DNA of 64,000 bases from positions 248,001-312,000 of the forward strand of contig CAWIJL010000002.1 in the NCBI GenBank assembly GCA_963836405.1. Reading direction: 5' to 3'. Made by a program: the position numbers and the translations under genes. The DNA comes from CAWIJJ01 sp963836405 (lineage in GTDB: Bacteria > Acidobacteriota > Terriglobia > Bryobacterales > Bryobacteraceae). Numbering within the stretch: position 1 is the stretch's first letter; the number at the start of each line of letters is the position of its first letter. Under the pieces are notes generated by a model that searched no databases, was not told where the DNA came from, and was given only the letters and a program-made list of their open reading frames with translations. Of the stretch, positions 1 through 7,817 are shown piece after piece.

Positions 1-1
1 G

Positions 2-52
2 TACGCCTATGTGTTTCCCGCCGCCATTCCCAGCGGACACAAGTTCTGGTAA
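2..52 (+). CDS. 3' end of an unidentified gene
   Basis: The window opens inside a plus-strand reading frame that ends with TAA at 50-52. The visible tail is 16 residues ending in PSGHKFW. It converges on the iorB-like fragment that ends at 70. The tail is too short to assign a family, and whether it is coding is inferred only from its open frame and position. Confidence 0.35.
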   Translation, partial: YAYVFPAAIPSGHKFW

Positions 53-69
53 GACGGGCTAAACCAGGG

Positions 70-968
70 CTAAACCAGCTTCGTGCCCTTGACCGGCAAT
101 TTGCGGATTCGCTTTCCTGTGGCCGAGAAAATTGCGGCAGCAATTGCGGGCGCGATAACGGGCGCTCCCGGTTCGCCGACCCCGGCATGCCGCTCCTTGG
201 ATTCCACAATGGTCACGTCGATCTTTCGGGGCGCCTGCTTCATGGGCGCCACCGGATAATTGTGAAAATTCGCCTGCATGATGCGGCCTGCATCGGCAGT
301 CACTTCGCCCATAAGCGCGAGGGAGGCGCCGAACACCGCAGCGCCTTCGAATTGGGCGCGTACACGATCCGGCATGAAGACTTGGCCTACGTCGGCAACC
401 GTCCATACGTTCGGAATGATCAGGTTTCCCTGCCCGTCGATAGCGACTTCTACCGCGGTGGCGACGTAGCTTAGAAAGCTGCGGTGCGCCGCAATGCCGA
501 TGCCGCGGCCCTTGCCGTTCGGAGATTTCGCATAGCCCGATTTGGCCGCGCACATCTCCAGAACACGGCGCAGACGCCCGGTATCGAGAGGAAAGTCCCC
601 GACCGACTGGCCGTTGTTCCACGGCTTGACACCGTCTGCGGTCAGGTCGACGTGCCGGTCCGGGCCGATCGTTCTCAGGAAATAGTCGACGTAGTTGCTG
701 CTGTTGAGCCGCGCGAGTTCGTCCACGAAGCTGTGGATCGCGAAGGCGTGGAACAGATGACAGACAGCGCGCATCCATCCTTGGCGAACATGATTCTTGG
801 CGGGGCAGTTCTCGGCCCGCATGTGGGGTACATCAAAGAGAATTTCGTTCAGCCCCATGCCGGTCTCGAAGTCGGCGCCATGATCCGCGCCGGCGACAAA
901 TGTAGACGCGATGGGTCAGGTGACGCCAATCGGTGCTGGCCGGGTCGCCGCCGTAGACCTGGGCGGTC
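70..968 (-). pseudogene. Broken iorB-like molybdopterin-binding subunit (C-terminal part)
   Basis: The C-terminal third of a xanthine-dehydrogenase-family molybdopterin-binding subunit of the isoquinoline 1-oxidoreductase beta (IorB) type. These periplasmic molybdoenzymes hydroxylate N-heterocycles or oxidise aldehydes together with a 2Fe-2S subunit. Family-like stretches include MGLNEILFDVPHM, the GRGIGIAAH segment and a C-terminal GEPGAPVIAPAIAAAIF followed by GKRIRKLP. The first two thirds of the protein, including most cofactor-binding segments, are absent. A frame change near 905-915 separates an upstream piece (GGDPASTDWRHLT) from the main 70-858 frame. The upstream end runs straight into an IS91 transposase scrap at about 968. 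This is a non-functional relic. Confidence 0.75.
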
Positions 969-1055
969 AGGTAACACATGGAGCAGGAACCGGCGGATAA
1001 ACTCCTCCGAGTTCAGCGTCATCGTTTTCTGGTGATTGACGTGCGCCTTCGCCTC
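969..1055 (-). mobile_element. IS91-family transposase fragment
   Basis: About 29 codons read VNHQKTMTLNSEEFIRRFLL followed by HVLP, which resembles the segment of IS91/IS801-type (Y2, rolling-circle) transposases just before their conserved RIRHYG region. It joins directly to the iorB fragment at about 968. No other part of the element is visible on either side. The match is by recognition of the motif only. Confidence 0.6.
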
Positions 1056-1241
1056 GACTCCTCGTTCGGAGGATGACAGCTGCGCCGTTTAGATCCACTC
1101 GCCGTCAGTGCAGGAGGAACGTGCGGCCGAAACTTCGACGCCGCGGTCCGGCGAGGTTCATGAACCGGAGCGGATGTTTGCAGATGTTTGCACGGCGACT
1201 TCGGAAGCAAAGGTAAGTGACTGAATCAAAAACCGGATAAG

Positions 1242-1266
1242 TGGTAGCGCTAACGGGAATCGAACC
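1242..1266. repeat. Left attachment-site repeat (attL), 25 bp
   Basis: Identical to 11741-11765, which is the CCA end and T-arm side of the tRNA-Glu gene. The match stops abruptly at 1267, where the sequence changes to GAAATGACGG instead of the tRNA T-loop side. Both copies are in the same orientation. Only the tRNA 3' end is present here, so this is the displaced copy left by integration. Confidence 0.85.
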
Positions 1267-1304
1267 GAAATGACGGCAGTTCAGTCCAGTCCAGTTGGGT
1301 CTAA

Positions 1305-1318
1305 GTGTTTGCAAACAC
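1305..1318. repeat. 14-bp perfect palindrome
   Basis: GTGTTTGCAAACAC. Its core octamer TGTTTGCA also occurs at 1175-1182 and 1185-1192, on the other side of the att repeat. Possible recombinase, excisionase or repressor site; function is inferred from position only. Confidence 0.4.
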
Positions 1319-1489
1319 GTTCAACTGCTCTCGCCAGCATGGTCCCGAATGCGCTATGGATCCGCGACGTTGTCACTCGGTTGTCACTCGGCGGTCTCGG
1401 GGGAGTGCACGAAACGGCGCTGAAGGACTCGGGCCTGATGCACCAGTTTCCGTCATCCGGGGCTACTATAGGATTCTGCGCAAGAGCCC

Positions 1490-2896
1490 ATGACGTCACC
1501 AAAAGAGGTGTTAGAAAAACTTGAGGCCCACGATTTCGACGCGCTCATCGGGCTGATCGAAAGCGAATGGCTGGACGCCAAAGAGACGCCATACCACCTG
1601 GACTCGCCTAAGCAGAAGCTCGAGCTCGCGAAAGATGTGGCAGCCATGGCGAATGCGGGCGGGGGCATTGTAGTCATCGGCTTCGACTGTGAGAAGCTGC
1701 CCACGACGGCAGGCGAGCGAATCTGTAAAGTATGCCCCTTCCCCGTCTCGCTGGTTGATCCGAGCAAGTACAGCCAGATTTTGGCAGACATAGTGCATCC
1801 GGCGCCGCATGGAGTATCAGTGCGAGTTTTCGAGGTGCAGAATGGCAACGGCGTCGCGGCCGTTGTAATTGATGTCGCCGCGATCACTGAGAAACCTTAC
1901 CTGGTCGGCAAGATGCTCGATGAGAACGACATCAGCATAGGTTCATATTTCGGCTACTTCGAGCGGAAGCGCGATGCCATTCCGCCGATCAGCATCGCTC
2001 GAATTCAGCAGCAGCTTTCGGCCGGAATGCAGTGGTCATCAATCGACCAACGGCTCCAAGCGATCGAGGGCAACATTGCGGGATGGGGAAAGGCAGGCCC
2101 GCCCTCCCAGCTCCCCAGTATCACCGACACCGTGCGGAAGGAGAGGCTGACGGCGGCCCGACTGGCGTTGGGGCGGAACGATGCGCCTCTCGTGTACTAC
2201 ATGGCGAATGCCGAAGGAGACTGCGATTTTCCGACGCTTTTCAAATCGCGTTCCGAGCGCGTTGTCCGTCTCATAGATACTCCTCCTCGACTTCGGCAAC
2301 AAGGCTTTGATGTCTGGGCGGGTGATTACTCCGAGATCGTCCTTGGGCGTCTGCGCCGGAACATGATCGCGGGACACCATCTGATAGAACTTTGGAAGGA
2401 CGGGCTCTTTGTCTACATCGCGCCCGGCGATGAAGACTACCTCGGGTGGCGCATGGGCGGGGAAGACCGACCGATACACATTAATAACTTCGTGCTGGCC
2501 GAATCGGTCCTGTCCTTTTGCTGGCTAACGAAGTTCATATTTGAAGAGGCCGACCCAAAGCCGCCGATCCTACGCCTTACAGTAGGATTCGACAATCTGA
2601 CCAGGCCGGCGGGCCCCCCCACGCTGCGGGACGCTCCCGAGACTAGCATGCCGGGCGGACATCGGCGGGCAGCGCCGGAGAAGCGCGTTGAAGTTTTTGA
2701 ACTGGTCTCCGCAGCGGAATATGATGCTGAACGGGTTAGCTATGCGCTTCTGGAAAACATCTATCACTGGTTCGGCTTCGAATCGCAGAGCGTCCCCTTT
2801 GCTGACCTCAGCGGTCCCACACCGAAGCTGGATGCGAAGAAGATCATCGAGAGACCGCTTCCCCCAACGCTGCCGGAGACGCCGGGCTATGCCTGA
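1490..2896 (+). CDS. AlbA_2 (Schlafen-type) domain protein
   Basis: A 468-residue protein whose N-terminal 130 residues look like an AlbA_2 (divergent AAA_4/Schlafen AlbA) domain: an acidic ESEWLDAKE strand is followed by KDVAAMANAGGGIVVIGFD, the usual family signature. The rest, about residues 180-468, is not recognised. AlbA_2 proteins are predicted nucleic-acid-binding proteins, and several Schlafen-like ones act as nucleases or defence effectors. The gene lies alone between the left att site and the first integrase, a typical cargo slot, and is convergent with that integrase (37 bp apart). The reading frame is intact, in contrast to most of the element. A defence role is inference from position and family. 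Confidence 0.7.
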   Translation: MTSPKEVLEKLEAHDFDALIGLIESEWLDAKETPYHLDSPKQKLELAKDVAAMANAGGGIVVIGFDCEKLPTTAGERICKVCPFPVSLVDPSKYSQILADIVHPAPHGVSVRVFEVQNGNGVAAVVIDVAAITEKPYLVGKMLDENDISIGSYFGYFERKRDAIPPISIARIQQQLSAGMQWSSIDQRLQAIEGNIAGWGKAGPPSQLPSITDTVRKERLTAARLALGRNDAPLVYYMANAEGDCDFPTLFKSRSERVVRLIDTPPRLRQQGFDVWAGDYSEIVLGRLRRNMIAGHHLIELWKDGLFVYIAPGDEDYLGWRMGGEDRPIHINNFVLAESVLSFCWLTKFIFEEADPKPPILRLTVGFDNLTRPAGPPTLRDAPETSMPGGHRRAAPEKRVEVFELVSAAEYDAERVSYALLENIYHWFGFESQSVPFADLSGPTPKLDAKKIIERPLPPTLPETPGYA

Positions 2897-2932
2897 CGAC
2901 TCATGCTGCCTGTGTTGCCTTCGCCGTAATGC

Positions 2933-4032
2933 TCAGTTTACGCCGGTGGATTTGTCATCTCGGGACTGCTGCATGATGTTGTCCCAACACAGAGCGGCCG
3001 CGTGGTCCTTGCCGCGGATGGCGTGCGCATAGATATCGGCTGTGGTGCGCACGGAGGAGTGGCCGAGGCGTTCGGAGACGGTCGCAAGGTCCACGCCGTT
3101 TGCCAGCAGGAGGCTCGCGTGGCTGTGTCGCAGCACGTGGAGAGACGCGCCCTTGGGCAACCCCAGCCGCCGGCAGAGGCGCGACACGGTTGCCGATACC
3201 GAATTTGGCATCAGCGGAGAACCATCCGGGTTGGCGAAGATCAGATCCAAGTCCCTACGGTAGGAGGATGCAAACTGGCGGCGGAACTCATCCTGCCGCA
3301 GTCGATGCGCCTCGAGCGAAACCTGCAGGGACGGCGGCATCTCTACCTTTCGAGGTTCATCCGTCTTGGTCCCTTTGAAGATCAATCCTTCCTTGGTCTG
3401 GCAGAGTGACCGATCGATGAAGACGTCGAGGCCCTTGATATCGGACCACCGCAACGCCAGCACCTCGCCGCGTCGAGCGCCGGTCGCGGTTGACATCTCC
3501 AGTATCATCGGCATGCACCATGGACCCCGAGCGCACTGGATCAAGCGATCTTGCTCGACCGGAAGAAGTGCTATACCCATCCGCTTCTTCACTTTGGGGA
3601 GCTCGCTGTGGGTGACTGGATTGGAAGTGACGAGCCCCCACCTGATGGCGCGTGCGTAGGCAGAGGATACCAACCCGGCGATATTCCGGACTGTCTTTGG
3701 CTTCATCGGACGCGCCGACTTCGTTTTACGGCAGTGCCCGCCGCACTTTACCAAACGCGCCCATTCGCGACTGAGATGCAGCGGGGTGAGCTCCGTCATG
3801 TTCATCGCGAGCAGTTCCGGTGAGAGGTACTCGATCTTCCGGTAATAGCCCTCCACGGTTGTGGGCGACAACTTCTCCTCGGCGTGCTGCTTCATGAACT
3901 CGGCCAGGAGCATCTCCAGAGTCGTGGGCAACGCCGCTGCGACGCCGGCAGCGCCGGCTTTCTTCAGCTCGATTCTCTTCTGCTCCTCAATACGCCGCGC
4001 CACTTCCGCGTCAACGGCTTCCTGTTTGCGTA
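2933..4032 (-). pseudogene. Tyrosine integrase, N-terminus removed by IS21
   Basis: A phage-type tyrosine recombinase. It has a SAM-like core-binding domain (TPLHLSREWARL) and a catalytic domain with the Arg of TGARRGEVLALRW, the HVLRHSHASLL box, LGHSSV, and a tyrosine in ADIYAHAI. It is clearly paralogous to the integrase at 10454-11680. Alignment with that copy shows that the reading frame enters at KQEAVDAEV (about 4030), so the first 40-50 residues (arm-binding domain) are missing, cut exactly where the IS21 repeats begin. The GTG at 4003 gives an open frame, but it is not the original start. The catalytic residues look complete. Confidence 0.8.
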
Positions 4033-4185
4033 TTCCGAGCGATGCCGATCAGCGTTCCGAGGTGATGGCGATCGCGATTCCGAAGTGATGCCGATCGCGA
4101 TTCCGAGATGAAGGCGATCACCATTCCGACGCGATGCCGATCACTTTTCGGCGGTGCTCGGAATGGTGATCGGCATCCTCGGAAT
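4033..4185. repeat. 23-bp direct-repeat array of the IS21 end
   Basis: Five direct copies start at 4033, 4055, 4078, 4101 and 4124, with spacing of 22-23 bp and approximate consensus TTCCGANRYGATGSCGATC. A copy in inverted orientation covers about 4161-4185. Multiple terminal repeats that bind the transposase are typical of IS21-family elements. Confidence 0.8.
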
Positions 4186-4268
4186 CATTTTGTTAAACCG
4201 TCTTAATCTGAGCGCGCTGGGGTAAACCAGCGGCAAAGTGGCCTCCACTGGAAGGTGGAGGAGCCAAG

Positions 4269-4611
4269 TTGCCGCAAGAGAGGTTGCCCGTGCGCAAGAT
4301 CAAAGAGGTTCTCAGACTTCAATCCCTGGGGCTTTCCCAGCGTCAGATAGCCGCCAGTTGTGCCGTCGGTCAGGCGACGGTTTTCGATTACCTGAAGGCC
4401 GCCGAAGTGGCCGGACTGAAATGGCCGGATATCGCCGAGTGGAGTGACGACAAGGTGATGCAGGCCGTCGCCCCGTCGCGAGAAAGACCGGCCCACCAAA
4501 ACCAGTCAGCCGAGCCGGACTACCCCGATATCCGCCACGAGTTGCAGACCAACAAGCACGTCACCTTGCAACTCCTGTGGGAGGAGTATCGGGAGAAGAA
4601 CCCGGAGGGCT
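4269..4611 (+). pseudogene. istA: Truncated IstA transposase (IS21 family)
   Basis: The N-terminal 114 residues of the IS21 transposase: RKIKEVLRLQSLGLSQRQIA forms a helix-turn-helix that recognises the terminal repeats, followed by a second DNA-binding region (GLKWPDIAEWSDD) and LLWEEYREKNPEG. The homology then stops at about 4611. The next in-frame codons to 4733 are antisense to the methyltransferase and are not IstA. The DDE catalytic domain is absent, so no transposition activity is expected. Confidence 0.8.
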
Positions 4612-5734
4612 GCAGACTCGACCGCGTCCTTCCCCAAGCGCCCTGGTTCTTGCCGCCATCGGCTGCTGCACCACGCACGCCGGTTCCGAGGAGCCCGCTT
4701 CCGGACCTCGATTTCGGATTGTTGGGCGAATAGTCGAAGCAGTCCTCCGACTCGTGGCCAACCGCTTCCGGCCTAAACTTGATCTGCTGCTGCCGTGCGA
4801 AGTGAAACACCGGCTCCCAAGCGTTCTTGAAGCGGTTTCCCCAGCCGCCAGGCACGCCGTTGTCGGTCTTGCGCCAGCAGAACTCGTCAACAAATCGCCA
4901 GCCCCACTGCCGCCGGTGCGCGATGACCAGGTCCTTCACGTACAGGTTCCGTTCGCCCTCGTCGGCGTGCTCCTTGATGTTCAGGAAGTACGAGCCATCC
5001 GACGCAAGCAACGACTGGATGCCGGCCGCGACGTCGGCGTACCAGCCCACGTACTCCGCGGGCGGCACTGGCTTGAACCCGCTCGAGGAATCGTAGTCCC
5101 GTTGCGTCGCGTAAGGCGGCGACGTGATGCAGACGTCCGCGCGCACATCGACCGCGAATAGTGTGTTGAGAAGAGTTCGGTCCCGGCAATCACCGCAGGC
5201 CAGCCGGTGGTTCCCAATCAACCACACGTCACCGGCACGAGTAACCGGCGTGGCGGGCTCCTCGGGGATCTCTTCTTCGGGGTCCGCTGCTTCCGGTTCC
5301 TCCAGCAGTAGATCCTTCAACTCGTCATCGGAGAAGCCAACGACCGCGAGGTCCAAGCCCTCGCCTTCGAGCTCGCGCAACTCCTGGGCGAGCACCTTCT
5401 CGTCCCACCCGGCGTTCAGCGCGAGCTTATTGTCCGCGATGATGTAAGCCCGCCGTTGAGTCTCGCTGAGATGGTCCAGCACCACCACCGGCACCTCAAC
5501 GAGACCCAACTTCCGCGCCGCCAGGAGACGGCCGTGGCCGGCCACGATCCCGGCGTCGGAGGCCACCAGGATCGGAGCATTGAAGCCGAATTCGACAATG
5601 GATGCAGCGATCTGCGCTACCTGTTCCGGAGAGTGCGTCCTCGCATTCCGCGCGTAGGGCACCAGCTTGTCGATCGGCCAGATCTCAATCCGCCGCGCCA
5701 GTTGCGGCGCGACGCTCCAAGGAATCATGTTCAA
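4612..5734 (-). pseudogene. ParB-like nuclease domain/DNA methyltransferase fusion, C-terminally truncated
   Basis: Residues 1-130 form a ParB/Srx-type domain (GIVAGHGRLLAARKLGL, DNKLALNAGWDE). From about residue 165 a DNA methyltransferase follows with the catalytic TSPPY motif (motif IV of the amino-methyltransferase class). Such fusions are common in phages and modify cytosine-N4 or adenine-N6. In this class the AdoMet-binding motif (DPFxGSGTT type) lies near the C-terminus; it is missing because the IS21 remnant replaces the gene's 3' end at about 4611. The open frame to 4520 reads antisense IS21 sequence. Catalytic activity is therefore unlikely. Confidence 0.75.
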
Positions 5735-6069
5735 GTGAAGGGAGTAAAGCGCGCTCAGATTTTGTGGAACTCTCGGATGCTATTTGGCTCGCTCATGGTG
5801 CGTGACGCTCTCGGCGTCCATGGCTTGAATGCGTTGCCCTTTGGCGACGGGGTGGCCCGTGTTGCCAGCCGATCCGCGCCGCGCGAACAGGGCGCGCCAG
5901 GCCCGACCGGTGACCGGGAATTTTTTCGCCTGACACTAGCGAAATTTGGCCATCCTACAACGCGCCGGAGTTAATGGCCCGGTAGTACCTATGGATACGA
6001 AATTGCCTGCACCCCGGCATCGGTGCGCGGCTTGGTATGTTGGTACTGGACACCGCCGAGGTGGAAGCC
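5735..6069. other. Intergenic stretch without a recognised gene
   Basis: Open frames here are short and match no family that I recognise. It lies between the divergently oriented methyltransferase relic and the toxin-antitoxin pair. It probably contains the promoter of the antitoxin gene, but I see no clear -35/-10 pair or hairpin. Confidence 0.4.
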
Positions 6070-6294
6070 ATGGATTACCGGAAGATCATTACAATCGAGC
6101 CCGGAAAGATGGGCGGCAAACCGTGCATCCGCGGCATGCGAATGACCGTCTACGACGTGCTTGACTATTTGGCTTCGGGCATGAGCGAAGATGAGATCTT
6201 GCACGACTTCCCCGACCTCACACGCGACGATATTCGAGCTTGCCTGGCCTTCGCCGCGGATCGTGAGCGGCGCCTCGCAGGCATTCCTGCGTGA
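6070..6294 (+). CDS. DUF433-family antitoxin
   Basis: A 74-residue protein with the DUF433 signature PGKMGGKPCIRGMRMTV and the DVLDYLASGMSEDEIL helix pair of a winged-helix DNA-binding fold. It is expected to neutralise the PIN-like partner encoded immediately downstream and to autoregulate the operon. The ATG at 6070 is chosen because GAGG lies at 6058-6061; the upstream ATG at 6037 would add residues not seen in the family. The stop codon overlaps the toxin start by 4 bp. A second, diverged pair lies at 61632-62239. Confidence 0.85.
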   Translation: MDYRKIITIEPGKMGGKPCIRGMRMTVYDVLDYLASGMSEDEILHDFPDLTRDDIRACLAFAADRERRLAGIPA

Positions 6295-6623
6295 AGCTGC
6301 TGTTCGACCAGAACGTCTCTCCATGGTTATGCCGCGCTCTGGCCGATGTCTTTCCGGACTCCGTTCACGTTCGTGAGGTTGGCCTCAGCGAAGCCGACGA
6401 CACCGTCATCTGGGAGTACGCCTCCCGGCATGGCTTTGCCATCATCACCAAGGATGCCGATTTCCGGCAGCGGAGCTTTCTCGAAGGGCACCCACCAAAA
6501 ATCATATGGCTCAGGCTCGGTAACTGCTCAACGAAAGCAATCGAGACACTTCTGCGACGCTGTGCTGCTGATATCGAGGAGTTTCTCGCCGACGAAACGA
6601 AGTCACTCCTCGCCATGTCCTGA
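6291..6623 (+). CDS. DUF5615 PIN-like toxin
   Basis: A 110-residue DUF5615 protein of the PIN-like ribonuclease superfamily. It starts KLLFDQNVS, with an N-terminal acidic residue, and carries the ITKDADF motif whose aspartates are expected to bind metal. It is translationally coupled to the DUF433 antitoxin through a 4-bp overlap. The pair sits where the 5' end of the phage portal gene should be, so it appears to have been inserted into, or to have replaced part of, the head-gene block. RNase activity is inferred from the family. Confidence 0.85.
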   Translation: MKLLFDQNVSPWLCRALADVFPDSVHVREVGLSEADDTVIWEYASRHGFAIITKDADFRQRSFLEGHPPKIIWLRLGNCSTKAIETLLRRCAADIEEFLADETKSLLAMS

Positions 6624-6719
6624 CGGGCCGAGATCGTGCGCGTCCCCAGTCTCACCGCAGTTCAGGCATCGATACGCTTCACCTGCGTCGTGGTAGCCCG
6701 TCTCGGGGCATCGTCCGAA

Positions 6720-7817
6720 TGGGCGCGTTGGACTGATCAGACGGATCTCAACGGCCGGCACGATTTCTATGGCTTCCAGCAGGCGGTGTTGCGCTCCGTA
6801 GTCATTTCCGGCGAGGCCATCGTGCGCCTTGTGCTCGCGCCCGACCAGCGGGTTCCGCTCCAGTTGCAGTTGCTCGGGCGCGAGTTCCTGGACAACAGCC
6901 GGGTGGACAGCCGCACACTGAACGGCATCCGCTATGACGATGCGGGCCGGCGGATGTCTTATTGGTTGTTTCAGAAACACCCGGCGACCGCGCCCAACAT
7001 GTTGTCGGTGGAGGTGCCCGCCGATCAGGTCATTCACGTCTATGCCCAGGACCGGCCCGGTCAGGAGCGCGGTGTACCGTGGCTGGCGCCCGCGATGCTG
7101 CCGTTGCGGGAATTGCAGGAGTTTCTGGAGGCCAGCCTCGTCAAGCAAAAGATCGCCGCCCTGATGACCGCGTTCATCACCACGCAGGACGGCAGCAATC
7201 CGCTCAACAGCGCGCCGGGACAGCCGCCCACGCTGGAACCTGGAGCCGCCGTCGTATTGCAGCCTGGACAGGATGTGGAGATCGCGACGCCGCCGCCCGC
7301 AGCGGACTTCGAGCCGTTCGTGCGCCAGCAGTTGAGGGCCATTGCCCGCGCGCTGGGCATCCCTTACGAGCTTCTTTCCGGCGACGTGTCGCAGGTGACC
7401 TTCGCCAGCGGGCGGCACAGCCTGTTGGAGTTCCGCCGCCACCTGGAGAGCATCCAGGACCACATCCTCGTGCACCAGTTCTGCCGCCCTGTCTGGCTGG
7501 CCTGGGTGCGCATGGCAACCATCACCGGAGTGCTGCCCGGCAATAGTGAGCAGTATGCCGACGTGCGGTGGATCTGCCCGCAGATCGAGATGTTGAACCC
7601 GAAGGACGAGACGCAGAACATGATCGCGCAGGTGCGGGCCGGCCTCGTGTCGCGGAGTGAAATGGTGGCGCGCTCCGGATGGGACGCCGAACAGATCGAT
7701 GCGGAGATTGCCGCCGACACCGCCCGCGCCGACCGCCTTGGATTGGTGCTCGATTCCGATCCGCGCCGGACGACCGTGCAAGGCCAGTCTCAACAGGAAC
7801 AAGGAGGACAACCGTAG
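6720..7817 (+). pseudogene. Phage portal protein (lambda type), N-terminally truncated
   Basis: The lambda-family portal is the dodecameric ring at the capsid vertex through which DNA is packaged. Portal-like sequence begins at about WARWTDQTDLNGRHDFYGFQ and includes the SGEAIVRLVL strand, VIHVYAQDRPGQERGVPWLA, and the C-terminal GIPYELLSGDVSQVTFASGR. Usual family members are about 450-530 residues; here only about 365 remain, and the first 100-150 are missing, replaced by the toxin-antitoxin pair. The open frame extends upstream to 6636, but those residues are not portal-like. The stop overlaps the next gene's GTG start by 1 bp. Confidence 0.8.

Larger units (their letters stand above)
1056..1489. 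other. Gene-free stretch holding the left attachment site and short repeats
   Basis: No convincing gene. It contains two TGTTTGCA octamers at 1175-1182 and 1185-1192, the tRNA-derived repeat at 1242-1266, a perfect 14-bp palindrome GTGTTTGCAAACAC at 1305-1318 that contains the same octamer in both orientations, and a tandem 11-mer GTTGTCACTCG at 1369-1390. Such short repeats beside an att core are plausible recombinase or excisionase arm sites, but this is inference. Confidence 0.5.
4033..4611 (+). mobile_element. IS21-family remnant (left end plus 5' part of istA)
   Basis: It comprises an array of 23-bp terminal repeats (4033-4146) with an inverted copy at about 4161-4185, followed by the first 114 codons of istA. 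The left boundary truncates an integrase gene and the right boundary (about 4611) truncates a ParB/methyltransferase gene. The rest of istA, all of istB and the right end are missing. Confidence 0.75.

Noticed and set aside
484..1035. A 183-codon plus-strand open frame
   Set aside because: It is antisense to the iorB-like fragment, has Arg/Pro-rich low-information sequence and no family likeness; the minus strand carries the recognisable protein.
4033..4146. The 23-bp repeats as a CRISPR or plasmid iteron array
   Set aside because: There are no spacers, the copies directly abut, and they sit at the end of an IS21 transposase gene with an inverted copy, which fits IS21 terminal repeats better.
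6636..6719. N-terminal extension of the portal open frame
   Set aside because: The residues do not resemble a portal protein and come from the junction with the toxin-antitoxin pair; only the part from about 6720 is family-like.
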